A stretch of DNA of 64,000 nucleotides from Bradyrhizobium lablabi (GTDB taxonomy: Bacteria > Pseudomonadota > Alphaproteobacteria > Rhizobiales > Xanthobacteraceae), in the NCBI RefSeq assembly GCF_900141755.1, contig NZ_LT670844.1:7474501-7538500 (forward strand), given 5' to 3'. The position numbers and the translations under genes were made by a program. Shown here in pieces: positions 9,801-17,108 of the stretch (its first letter is position 1; each line of letters begins with the position of its first letter). A model generated the notes under the pieces. It made no database searches. It saw nothing but the letters and a program-made list of their open reading frames with translations, and had not been told where the DNA came from.

Positions 9801-10017
9801 GCAACGAGCGCTCATAAAACGTCACGACACGGCCGGCCATGTCGTCGGCAGGCAGGCCGGTGAAGCTGAAGACGACGCTGATGACAGGGATGTTGATGTT
9901 CGGGAAGATGTCGGTCGGGGTCCGCAGGGCTGACGCCGTCCCGAAAATCAGGATCAAAAGCGCCATGACGACGAAGGTATACGGCCGTCGCAAGGCGAGC
10001 CGAACGATTCCGAGCAT
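6835..10017 (-). CDS. RND efflux permease (HAE-1-like, AcrB/MdtB family)
   Basis: The protein is 1060 aa, full family length, with the duplicated RND layout: a first helix, a large periplasmic loop (about residues 35-330), helices 2-6, then the second half repeated. The TM4 aspartate pair of the proton relay is present (LVDDATVTIEN, D402/D403). In the second half the segment usually carrying the relay lysine reads GVATANSILVISF, with Ala at the Lys position of AcrB, as occurs in some RND subfamilies. The ATG at 10017 has a GGAGAA site. It is the first gene of the five-gene operon and diverges from a LysR gene 227 bp away. The substrate is unknown. Confidence 0.93.
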   Translation of the reverse strand: MLGIVRLALRRPYTFVVMALLILIFGTASALRTPTDIFPNINIPVISVVFSFTGLPADDMAGRVVTFYERSLPNSVNDIEHIESQSIANYGIIKIFFQPTVNINAALAQVNGMSQTVLKQMPPSITPPLILSFNASSVPILQLALSSDKLSETQIFDDALNFIRPALAPVPGAALPLPFGGKVRQVQADLNQQALHQYGVSANDVISALSLQNLITPVGTQKIGSYEYTVNLNDSPKAVKAFNDLPIKTVNGTVIYMRDVAYVHDGSPPQTNAVHVNGASAVLLTIVKAGASSTLDIINGVKSLLPSVSQTLPSSLKLTAVGDQSVYVTDAVSSVVREGVIAAALTGVMILLFLGSWRSTLIITLSIPLAILAALTGLSLLGETINVMTLGGLALAVGILVDDATVTIENINWHLEQGKEIEPAILDGARQIVVPATVSLLCICIAFVPMFGLGGVAGYLFRPLAEAVMLALAASYVLSRTLVPTLANYLLRNQHVHNSADGDGSAKASRNPFARFQRGFERQFENLRRTYLGLLQLALQNRIKLIAGFLCFSLLSFGLAPYLGQDFFPTVDGGQIKLHIRAPTGTRLEQTTSLTDRIGAAVHNIIPANELDGIVSNIGLTVSGINMAYNNSGTIGVGDADILISLKPNHAPTDNYIKTMREKLPPQFPGTTFAFLPADIVSQVLNFGVPAPIDLQVAGRDLTADRTYANALLAKVREIPGIADARIQQAFQQPTLDVNVDRSLTSLVGLTEKDVATSMQTTLSGSSQSAPTYWLDPTNGVSYAVSIQTPQRDINTMAGLKNIPVTSSAANPQLLGGLANVQRTNSNAVVSHYNVTPVIDIYATPQGRDLGALASDIQKVVHDTAKDLPKGASVALRGQVSTMTSAYRQLYVGLAVAIVLIYLLIVINFQSWADPFVIVMALPTALAGIVWMLFATGTTLSVPALTGAIMCMGVATANSILVISFARDQMEAGLEATAAAFEAGRARFRPVLMTALAMVIGMLPMAIEPGQNQPLGRAVIGGLIFATCATLVLVPAIFSLVHGRQRDTANLAGAAAALSH

Positions 10018-10174
10018 CGCGTTCTCCTATGCGGAATGGCGAGCCGCCTTAGCGGCCGATCATTAGAGCCGACTTAGCGCGGCGCTTTCGAGCTTCCCGT
10101 AACCAAACGCGTTCGTGCGTCCGGTGAAGTGCCCGCTGTTCCAGGTCACAAGTCCGAATCTAGGGTTGAGTTTC

Positions 10175-10211
10175 GCATTCGAAAAATGCATTCTCGTCAT
10201 TTGAACATGTT
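10175..10211. promoter_or_regulatory. Candidate LysR operator between the RND operon and its divergent regulator
   Basis: The 227-bp divergent gap contains the inverted repeat GCATTCGAAAAATGC (10175-10189), with 5-nt arms, then a second GCATTC copy at 10188-10193, then the palindrome AACATGTT at 10204-10211. This is the typical position and size of a LysR-type binding region controlling both directions. The assignment is positional; no -35/-10 pair is assigned. Confidence 0.4.
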
Positions 10212-10244
10212 TAATCTGAATGACGTGCGGGAGTTTCCGGTCGC

Positions 10245-11171
10245 TTGAACACGACGGCCCCCAAATTAGGCGCCATCGACCTGAACCTGCTGGTGGTGTT
10301 CGACGCCATCATGCGGGACCGATCCGTGACACGCGCCGGGCAGCGACTGGGTCTTAGTCAGCCTGCCATGAGCCATGCGCTGACCCGGCTGCGCCACATG
10401 CTGAAAGACGAATTGTTTGTGCGCAGCCCGAACGGGATGATGCCGACGCCGCGGGCCGAACAGCTCGCGACGCCGATCAGGATCGCGCTGGACGGACTGC
10501 AAGAGTCGCTGGAACCGGTTCGGTTCGACCCGGTAGAGGCAACGGCGACCTTCCGCGTGGCCGTGGACAACTATGCCGCGATCGTGCTGGTCGCACCGAT
10601 AGCCGCGCATGTTTCCAGGATTGCTCCCGGGGTGACGCTGGATTTTCGGCCGAGCGGCACGTTGAACGTTCCGGAACTGCTAGATCGAAGCGAACTGCAT
10701 CTGGCGATCGGCCCGTCGAGCGCCCACGGCGAGCGATTTTCGCTCAGGCGATTGCTGCAGGATCAATTCGTGGTCGTGCACCGCAAGGGACATCCGGCAG
10801 CGAAAGCGCGGGAATTCTCGACGGAAAAGCTTGCTGCTCTTCCCCAACTGGAAATCTCGTCCGCCCAATTCGGGCCCGAGTTTGTCGAGACCGGCCCTGG
10901 AAGGCCAAAGTCTGCGCCGAAACCGGCGATGCGTGCGCCATTCTTGTCGGCTGCGCAGATTCTCGCGACATCGGACCTGGTATCGGTTCTTCCGCTCAAT
11001 GTCGCGAGGAACCTGACGAGGTCACATCACCTCGTCTTCCGTCGGCTGTCGCGTTCGCCAAAGCCGATCGAAGCAACCATGATGTGGCTTCGGCGGCTCG
11101 ACAACCAGCCTGCGCATGCCTGGCTGCGCGATGTGATCAGTAACGTTACACAGGGCTTACATTCCAGCTGA
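10245..11171 (+). CDS. LysR-family transcriptional regulator
   Basis: The protein is 308 aa. The N-terminal helix-turn-helix reads LNLLVVFDAIMRDRSVTRAG followed by QRLGLSQPAMSHALTRLR (residues about 13-50). It is followed by FVRSPNGMMPTPRAEQL and a periplasmic-binding-like effector domain from about residue 90. The DLNLL...VTRAGQRLGLSQPAMSHALTRLR pattern is that of the NodD/SyrM/NahR-like LysR subgroup. The start is TTG at 10245 with a GGGAG site 13 nt upstream. Transcribed away from the RND/OpgC operon, it is the obvious candidate regulator of that operon. The inducer is unknown. Confidence 0.88.
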   Translation: MNTTAPKLGAIDLNLLVVFDAIMRDRSVTRAGQRLGLSQPAMSHALTRLRHMLKDELFVRSPNGMMPTPRAEQLATPIRIALDGLQESLEPVRFDPVEATATFRVAVDNYAAIVLVAPIAAHVSRIAPGVTLDFRPSGTLNVPELLDRSELHLAIGPSSAHGERFSLRRLLQDQFVVVHRKGHPAAKAREFSTEKLAALPQLEISSAQFGPEFVETGPGRPKSAPKPAMRAPFLSAAQILATSDLVSVLPLNVARNLTRSHHLVFRRLSRSPKPIEATMMWLRRLDNQPAHAWLRDVISNVTQGLHSS

Positions 11172-11303
11172 CGGTTCGCGCGAGGCGCAGGCCATCGCTA
11201 TCCGACTCACTGTTAGTTTACCGCCGAGGCTTCTTCGTCGGCGAATAATCCGGTTGCGTCGGTGTCCCATGCTCGTAGGGCGGCGGCACAGAAGGAGGGA
11301 AGC

Positions 11304-11735
11304 ATGGCGCGGAGATTGGTATTGGCTCTGTTGGCGTTGGCAGCGATCGGCCTGGTTCAGCCGGGCGTTGCATCGGCTCGTGGCGGCGGTCACGGCGGTG
11401 GTGGCGGCTTCCACGGCGGCGGTGGCGGCTTCCACGGCGGCGGAGGTTTTCATGGCGGTGGCTTCCACGGCGGTGGTTTCCATGGCTTCCACGGGGGAGG
11501 TTTCCATGGCTTCCACGGGGGAGGTTTCCACAGCGTTGCCTTCCACGGTGGCTTCCACGGGTTTCATCACGGGTTTCATCACGGGTTTCACCGGCGTGCG
11601 TTCATTGGGATTGGCTTTGCACCGTATGCGTATTACGACGACTATCCGTACTATGATGAGGGTTGCTACATCGTCCGCCAGCGCGTGTTGACGCGCCGCG
11701 GCTGGCGGTTACGCCCTGTGCAGGTTTGCGGATGA
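11304..11735 (+). CDS. Secreted Gly/His/Phe-rich repeat protein
   Basis: The protein is 143 aa. The ATG at 11304 sits behind GGAGGGAAGC; the upstream in-frame ATG at 11262 has no site. A Sec signal peptide (MARRLVLALLALAAIGLV, cleavage near ASA-RG at about residue 27) is followed by about 75 residues of repeated GGGFHGG and GGFHGFH units, then GFHHGFHHGF. The tail is Tyr-rich, with two Cys (DYPYYDEGCYIVRQ, PVQVCG). Similar small Gly/His-rich exported proteins are common in rhizobia and their function is unknown. Dense His could bind metals, which is only inference. The DNA is itself repetitive, including three tandem copies of a cacgggtttcat unit. Confidence 0.7.
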   Translation: MARRLVLALLALAAIGLVQPGVASARGGGHGGGGGFHGGGGGFHGGGGFHGGGFHGGGFHGFHGGGFHGFHGGGFHSVAFHGGFHGFHHGFHHGFHRRAFIGIGFAPYAYYDDYPYYDEGCYIVRQRVLTRRGWRLRPVQVCG

Positions 11736-11755
11736 GCTTGCTTGCTTGGATAGCA

Positions 11756-11815
11756 CCGCCGGGCATAGCCGTCCGAAGGACGGCGTCGCTTTCGCTCGCC
11801 TATGCCCCCCGGCGG
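11756..11815. terminator. Nested hairpins between convergent genes
   Basis: In the 82-bp gap between two convergent genes, an outer inverted repeat (CCGCCGGGCATAG at 11756-11768 against CTATGCC at 11800-11806 and CCGGCGG at 11809-11815) encloses a second stem, GCCGTCC-GAA-GGACGGC (11768-11784). The position fits a bidirectional terminator. It lacks a T tract and could equally be a dispersed palindromic repeat. Confidence 0.5.
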
Positions 11816-11817
11816 TC

Positions 11818-12192
11818 CTAGGCTGAGGCGGTGAACAGCGCCATCGCGCGCCAGCGTTCCAGCCACGGTCGCGGATGAACGATCGTCTTGAGCCGGGATT
11901 CCCAGCGGCCGGGGTGATAGGTCTCGATGGCCACGCGCCAGGCGTCGCCTTCCTTCCATTCGATGCTGAGCACGCGCTCGCGCGCTTCGGCGGCCTGGCC
12001 GGAGGCGTCGATGGTAAGCAGCAGGGGCGAGCGGTGCGGATGGTAGGCAACCGTCAAACCGTCGCGCTCGGCGACGAGAAATGCCGAGGGATTGTGTTGT
12101 GAGCGGCCGTGCTTTCTGACGAACCTTATCGCCAGCGCCCGCGCCTCGTAGAGTGTGGGAGCCCAGTCCGGATCATCGGTCAAGATCTTCAT
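11818..12192 (-). CDS. Conserved hypothetical protein
   Basis: The protein is 124 aa, starting MKILTDDPDWAPTLYEARAL. It is soluble, with no signal or membrane segment. Visible landmarks are AIRFVRKHGRSQHNPSAFL, LTIDASGQAAEARERVL and WRVAIETYHPGRWESRL. The gene is monocistronic and convergent with the Gly/His-rich protein gene. I do not recognise a characterised family. Mixed alpha/beta composition and full-length coding character support a real gene. Confidence 0.6.
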   Translation of the reverse strand: MKILTDDPDWAPTLYEARALAIRFVRKHGRSQHNPSAFLVAERDGLTVAYHPHRSPLLLTIDASGQAAEARERVLSIEWKEGDAWRVAIETYHPGRWESRLKTIVHPRPWLERWRAMALFTASA

Positions 12193-12421
12193 GGTACGTT
12201 CCCGAAATCGTTCCGGCTATCGAGCGTCATTTTAGGCGGATTTCATGTCAAAAAATAGCGCCAAGCCGCGCCTTGGCGCGGCCTCGCGAAATCCTGGGAT
12301 CGGTCGTTGTTCCCGGCCTATCGACCCCGCCGTTCGCCAAGCACAACCTTGCACCACGGTTTGAACGAAGCTAGAGACGGACAAAGAGAGTTCAACGGAA
12401 CTGGGAGGTTAGCGGTCTGCC

Positions 12422-13390
12422 ATGAAGGATTTTGCCGGAAAGATCGCTGTGATCACGGGCGGCGGTACGGGCATGGGGCGCGAACTGGCGCGCCAGCTGG
12501 TGGCCGAAGGCTGCAATGTCGCGATGTGCGACGTCTCGGCGGACGCCATGGCCGAAACCAAGCAGCTTTGCGAGGTCGAAAAGCTGCCGCAGGGCCTGCG
12601 CGTCACCACCCATATCGCCGACGTCTCGATCGAGGACCAGCTAAAACGCTTCCGCGATGAAATCACAGAGCAGCAGGCGACCGACAAGATCCATCTGTTG
12701 TTCAACAATGCCGGCATCGGCGGCGGCGGCAGCCTGTTCACCAACACCAGGGACCAGTGGGAAAAGACCTTCAATATCTGCTGGGGAGGGGTCTATCTCG
12801 GGGTCCGCACCTTCCTGCCGATGCTGCTGAAGGCCGATGAGGGCCACATCGTCAACACCAGTAGCGTGAACGGGTTCTGGGCCTCCGTCGGCATGGGCGT
12901 CGCGCACACCGCCTATAGCGCCGCTAAATTCGCGGTGAAGGGATTTACCGAAGCACTGATCAACGATCTCCGGCTCAACGCGCCGCATATCAAATGCTCG
13001 GTGGTGATGCCCGGCCATATCGGCACATCCATCGTTTCCAACTCCCGCAAGATCCAGAGCGGCAGCGAATCCGAACGGCTGAACGACAATGAGCTCCTCG
13101 CCACCCGCCAGCGGCTGAAAGGCATGGGCGTCGACACGGCGCCGATGTCGGACGAGGATATTCAGCAGATCGCACTCGATCGCGCACGCAGCTTTCGCGA
13201 CGAGGCGCCGACCACCGCAGCCCAAGCCGCAAAGATCATCCTCGATGGCGTCAAGGCCGAGCGCTGGCGCATTCTGGTTGGTGACGACGCCCATCGCCTC
13301 GATGAGCGCGTGCGGCAGACGCCGGAACGCGCCTATGACGGCGAGTTTTATCAGAGATTCGCGGAAGACGTCGGCTGGCGGCTGGGCTGA
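12422..13390 (+). CDS. SDR-family NAD(P)-dependent oxidoreductase
   Basis: The protein is 322 aa, a classical short-chain dehydrogenase. The cofactor motif is TGGGTGMG (residues 12-19), the NNAG motif is at 95-98, and the catalytic Ser (NTSS, about 147-148) and Tyr165-x3-Lys169 (YSAAK) are all present. It is longer than the usual 250 residues, with a C-terminal extension of about 60 residues (DEDIQQIALDRARSFRDE onward) as in SDRs acting on bulky or lipid-like substrates. A GGGAGG site lies 16 nt before the ATG. The substrate is not predictable from sequence. It is convergent with the chemoreceptor gene. Confidence 0.9.
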   Translation: MKDFAGKIAVITGGGTGMGRELARQLVAEGCNVAMCDVSADAMAETKQLCEVEKLPQGLRVTTHIADVSIEDQLKRFRDEITEQQATDKIHLLFNNAGIGGGGSLFTNTRDQWEKTFNICWGGVYLGVRTFLPMLLKADEGHIVNTSSVNGFWASVGMGVAHTAYSAAKFAVKGFTEALINDLRLNAPHIKCSVVMPGHIGTSIVSNSRKIQSGSESERLNDNELLATRQRLKGMGVDTAPMSDEDIQQIALDRARSFRDEAPTTAAQAAKIILDGVKAERWRILVGDDAHRLDERVRQTPERAYDGEFYQRFAEDVGWRLG

Positions 13391-13397
13391 CGTGGCG

Positions 13398-15134
13398 TCA
13401 CGCCGCGCGAACGCTGTCGAGGAATTTCTCGAACTCATCCTTGAGATGCGTGCTGACGTCGGAGAGTTCCTGGGCTGATTTCAGCATCAGGCCCGACGTC
13501 GTTCCGGTTTCGCGGGCTTTGCTCGCGACCTGCTCGATATTGTCAGCGACATCGAGGGTGCCGGAGGCGGCGGCCTGGACCCCTTGCGCGATGCTTTGGG
13601 TCGCGGTGCCCTGCTGCTCGACCGCGGATGAAATCGAGGTGGTGATCTCGCTGATGCGCTCGATGGTCTGCCCGATCGCCTTGATGGCGTCGACCGACTC
13701 TCCCGTCGCGCGTTGCATGTTGACAATGTGCGCTGATATCTCGTCGGTGGCCTTTGCGGTTTGGCCCGCCAGCGTCTTGACCTCTTGCGCGACCACCGCA
13801 AATCCCCGCCCGGCGTCGCCGGCGCGGGCGGCCTCGATGGTGGCGTTGAGCGCGAGCAAATTGGTCTGTTCCGCGATCGAGGTGATCAGCTTCACCACGT
13901 CGCCGATCCGGTCGCCGGCCGCCGTCAATTCCGCCATCCGCTGATCGGTTGCGTCGGCCTGCTTGACCGCATCGGCCGCAACCCCGTTCGATTCCTGAAC
14001 CCGGCGGCTGATTTCGACGATCGACTGCGACAGCTCGTTCGAGGCGGCGGCGGCGTTACGGACGTGCTCCGAGGCTTGCCGCGAAACATCGGCGGATTGG
14101 CCCGACATTTCCGCCGTCGAATGTGCGGTCGCCGACAGTCTTTGTGCGTCCTTTTCGAATTGCCCCGAGGAGCTCAGCACCCGCTCGATGATTCCGCCGA
14201 CCTTGGCACGGAAATCCTCGACAAACCGATTGAGCTCTGCCTTGCGCTTTTCCACCGCAAGCTTCTCGGCACTGATGCGCTCGGCCTCGAGCTGGCGCCG
14301 CTCGATCCGGTTGTTCTTGAAAACATCGATGGTGCGGGCAATCGCGCCGATCTCGTCGTGCCGATCAGCGTGCCGGACTTCGACGTCGGTCCTCCCCTCG
14401 GCGAGAACGGTCAGCGCCTCGGTCACGGCCTTGAGCGGCTTGGTGACGCGGTGGACGATCAGCATCGTGATCCCGAGCACCAGCAGAGCCGCGATCGCCG
14501 CCGCAATCGCCATGGCCCAGAGCGCCTGCGACAACATCCCGTCGAGCTGCCCGGTTGGAATCCCGACATAGACGATGCCGATGACCTTACCGCTCGTGCC
14601 GAACACCGGCTGATAGGCCGTGTAGAAGCGGCGGCCGAACAGCATCGCCGGACCCTTATAGGCCGCACCGCGGCGCAGGACGCCTTGCGCCGGATGATCA
14701 GGTGCGAGTTGCGTGCCGACCGCGCGGTCGCCATTTTCCTTTTTCACATTGGTGGTGCGGCGAACGAATTGCTGCGAGGCCTCGTCATAGACGAACAGCG
14801 TGGCGGTGCCTCCGACATAAGAGGTTGCCCGGTCCACGATCTTGTGGTCGGCAAATTCCGGCATCTGCGGAATCTCGATGCGCTGAACCACGCCGTCGCG
14901 AATATCGAGCTTTGCGTTTGGAAAAGTCTCGCCGAACGCGAGACTGAGCGTGCGCAAATTGGCGTCGATATCGCGCTCGGCGCGGGCGTCGAACTCGCGC
15001 GTCAGCGACCAGTAGCCAGCGCCAACCACCAGTGCAGTATTCACGGCGATCAGAAGAGCGGCGCTCATGACGGCCTTGGGCCCAAGATTAAGCCGCAAGC
15101 GCGCGAAGCTGGTTGCCTTGATTCCAAACGCCAT
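13398..15134 (-). CDS. Methyl-accepting chemotaxis protein with extracytoplasmic Cache-type sensor
   Basis: The protein is 578 aa. TM1 is at about 21-43, then a periplasmic Cache-like domain (about 47-200; [39 protein letters not shown]), TM2 at about 204-229, a HAMP domain after it, and a signalling domain whose hairpin tip reads [20 protein letters not shown] (about 422-441). The C-terminus ends FLDSVRAA and lacks a CheR/CheB docking pentapeptide. The ATG at 15134 has a GGAG site. No che genes are nearby, so it is a stand-alone receptor. The Cache domain suggests a small-molecule ligand such as an organic acid, which is inference. Confidence 0.93.
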   Translation of the reverse strand: MAFGIKATSFARLRLNLGPKAVMSAALLIAVNTALVVGAGYWSLTREFDARAERDIDANLRTLSLAFGETFPNAKLDIRDGVVQRIEIPQMPEFADHKIVDRATSYVGGTATLFVYDEASQQFVRRTTNVKKENGDRAVGTQLAPDHPAQGVLRRGAAYKGPAMLFGRRFYTAYQPVFGTSGKVIGIVYVGIPTGQLDGMLSQALWAMAIAAAIAALLVLGITMLIVHRVTKPLKAVTEALTVLAEGRTDVEVRHADRHDEIGAIARTIDVFKNNRIERRQLEAERISAEKLAVEKRKAELNRFVEDFRAKVGGIIERVLSSSGQFEKDAQRLSATAHSTAEMSGQSADVSRQASEHVRNAAAASNELSQSIVEISRRVQESNGVAADAVKQADATDQRMAELTAAGDRIGDVVKLITSIAEQTNLLALNATIEAARAGDAGRGFAVVAQEVKTLAGQTAKATDEISAHIVNMQRATGESVDAIKAIGQTIERISEITTSISSAVEQQGTATQSIAQGVQAAASGTLDVADNIEQVASKARETGTTSGLMLKSAQELSDVSTHLKDEFEKFLDSVRAA

Positions 15135-15252
15135 GCCGGCTCTCCAGGGGACCTGCTTTGATTGTAAGAGCCTATTTTGGGCGATTTCCTTTACTGTCAG
15201 CTTAATGGTGGCTAGCTACCTAGATACCGGTCCGCGTCTTCGATGGACGGCA

Positions 15253-16077
15253 TCAAGCGGGGATTCTCGATCGTCGTTCAGCCCGATGCACGTGCAACGC
15301 GATCAAGCGCGCCACTTCATTGGCGTGGGTTGCGATCATAAAATGCGCGGCTCCCTCAATCGCCCCGACAGTGGCCCCTTTCAGTCGCGCACCAAGCAGG
15401 ACATTGGCGCGTTGCACCGCAGGGTGACTTGCGCCGCCCCACAGAACGAGGGTGGGAAGCCGGATTGTAGCCAGCAACTCCGCGGAGAGCGGAAAACCAA
15501 AGGCACTTGCCCAATCAAGGACGTTTACCGCGGTCGTCTCCACGGCGTAAGCACGAACCCGCGGTGGCCAGGACGCAAAGGTGCCTTTGCCGCCGTAAAA
15601 ATCGATCATTGTCTCGATCGCTCCGGGGTCACCACCTGCGAAGGCAGCGAAATAGACATCCGTCATTTGGCGGAATGCGCGGTAATGCTGATCCTCCATC
15701 GGTTCCCCCAACACCTCCGTCGCGGGTGCCTCGAGGATCGCCAGACTTGCCAAGGGAACCCGGTTGCGTAGAGCCACCGCAAGCGCCACCAGGCCGCCAA
15801 AGGAATGACCGACCAGATGGACCTGACCACCGGCCTTTCGGATGACTGACTCCAGTGCTTCGGCTTCGTAAGAAATGGAAGGATCGGATGCGCTGCGGCG
15901 TTCGGCGGTTCGGCCATATCCGAGCAGGCTCGTGGTCACGCTACGAAACTGGTTATCCCATGCGGCAATTACGGGCCGCCACGCCGCGCCCGTGCTGCAC
16001 GATCCGGGCACCAGCACAATTGTCGGCCCGGCCCCGCACTCATCGTAATCGATACGGCCCCGAGTTTCCTCGATCAT
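15253..16077 (-). CDS. Alpha/beta-fold hydrolase
   Basis: The protein is 274 aa. The start MIEETRGRIDYDE at 16077 has an AAAGGAT site; a longer in-frame start at 16116 lacks one. The nucleophile elbow GHSFGG gives Ser92, the oxyanion strand is VLVPGSCSTG, and the catalytic His is in GAAHFM (H255). The usual catalytic acid after strand 6 is not obvious: the segment reads LVLWGGASHPA where relatives commonly have an Asp. Either the acid sits elsewhere or the enzyme is impaired. It lies 84 bp downstream of the MddA-like gene on the same strand. The substrate is unknown. Confidence 0.85.
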   Translation of the reverse strand: MIEETRGRIDYDECGAGPTIVLVPGSCSTGAAWRPVIAAWDNQFRSVTTSLLGYGRTAERRSASDPSISYEAEALESVIRKAGGQVHLVGHSFGGLVALAVALRNRVPLASLAILEAPATEVLGEPMEDQHYRAFRQMTDVYFAAFAGGDPGAIETMIDFYGGKGTFASWPPRVRAYAVETTAVNVLDWASAFGFPLSAELLATIRLPTLVLWGGASHPAVQRANVLLGARLKGATVGAIEGAAHFMIATHANEVARLIALHVHRAERRSRIPA

Positions 16078-16161
16078 GGTGGAATCCTTTTTCAACGGCG
16101 GGGAGCGGCGTGGCACCGGCCAGGACCGGTGCCACCATCCAGTTGAGCTCGAGTTGATCGG

Positions 16162-16950
16162 TCAATTCGACCGACGCCATGGCACCAGCATTGACACTCT
16201 GTCCTTGTAGCGGCGGTAGTCATCCCCGAAGAGATCGACCAGATCACGTTCTTCAAGCGCGATACCGACCAGGATGTAGGCCGTGGTGACGGTTGCGAAC
16301 AACAAATGCCCGACCGTCATCGTCGGCGCAGCCCAGAACGCGATGATAAAGCCGAGATAGATCGGATGTCGCACGAACTTGTAGAACAGCGGCGTGCGAA
16401 AGCGCGGCGCCGGCATCGGGTTGCCAGCGAGATTGTTGGCGACCTGATGCAGCCCGAACAGCTCGAAATGGTTGATGAGGAACGTGCTGGTCAGCACGAT
16501 CAGCCAGCCAACCATGGAAAGTCCGGTGATCACCATGGCGATTTGCGGATCGTCGATTTGCGAGACCACGGTCGGAATCGGACGCCACTGCCAGAACAGC
16601 AGGATGAGCGCCAGGCTCGCGAACAGCACATAGGTGCTGCGCTCGACCGATTTCGGCACGTATTGGGTCCACCATTGTTTGAACTGCCTGCGCGCCATCA
16701 CGCTGTGCTGCAGGGCGAAGACGGACATCAGAACAACGTTGACGATCAGCGCTTCTGTGACCGGCGCGACCGGGCCGGCATCGATGGTCTTATCGATGGT
16801 CTTGGGCACCACCAAACCTGATACGAAGCCGATGGCGTAGAGGAACGACACAAAGAACACGAGATAGGCTGCGAGCCCATAGAGAAACGCAGTGAACCTG
16901 GTTATTGGATTTCCCCGTATCTCCGGGCTGACTGTGTGGGTCTGGGTCAT
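16162..16950 (-). CDS. MddA/NnrU-like membrane methyltransferase
   Basis: The protein is 262 aa with about five to six membrane segments. The C-terminal motif RTPLFYKFVRHPIYLGFIIA and the later EERDLVDLFGDDYRRYKDRV place it in the isoprenylcysteine-methyltransferase/NnrU-like group. The N-terminal ALQHSVMARRQFKQWWTQYV segment resembles methanethiol S-methyltransferase MddA, which converts methanethiol to dimethyl sulfide in bradyrhizobia and pseudomonads. The ATG at 16950 follows GGAGGAGG. The MddA assignment is by resemblance; another small-molecule methyltransferase is possible. It is divergent from the OmpR-type regulator gene, with a repeat array between them. Confidence 0.7.
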   Translation of the reverse strand: MTQTHTVSPEIRGNPITRFTAFLYGLAAYLVFFVSFLYAIGFVSGLVVPKTIDKTIDAGPVAPVTEALIVNVVLMSVFALQHSVMARRQFKQWWTQYVPKSVERSTYVLFASLALILLFWQWRPIPTVVSQIDDPQIAMVITGLSMVGWLIVLTSTFLINHFELFGLHQVANNLAGNPMPAPRFRTPLFYKFVRHPIYLGFIIAFWAAPTMTVGHLLFATVTTAYILVGIALEERDLVDLFGDDYRRYKDRVSMLVPWRRSN

Positions 16951-17023
16951 GGCCTCCTCCAATCGAACGCAAAGGGATCGCAATTGCGAGTTGCAGAGGA
17001 TGCCGAGAATTCGCCCGAAAGAC

Positions 17024-17078
17024 CTTGCCCGATGCTTGATTTGTGCTTGAGATGGGCTTGATTATTCCTTGAGAGCGG
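17024..17078. promoter_or_regulatory. Five direct CTTG repeats at exact 11-bp spacing (candidate OmpR/PhoB-type operator)
   Basis: The units begin at 17024 (CTTGC), then 17035, 17046, 17057 and 17068 (all CTTGA), each exactly 11 bp apart, with variable 6-bp spacers. The next 11-bp positions on both sides do not match. The array ends 31 bp before the GTG of the downstream winged-helix regulator and lies 74 bp from the divergent MddA-like start. OmpR/PhoB-family winged helices bind head-to-tail direct repeats with about 11-bp period, so autoregulation by the adjacent gene product is a natural inference. Confidence 0.6.
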
Positions 17079-17108
17079 CGTCGAGTTCTCTGGCTTTGGG
17101 GCACCGCT

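Noticed and set aside
11380..11600. CRISPR-like or satellite repeat
   Set aside because: The repeats are in-frame codons for Gly/His/Phe within a signal-peptide protein, not spaced unique-spacer units.
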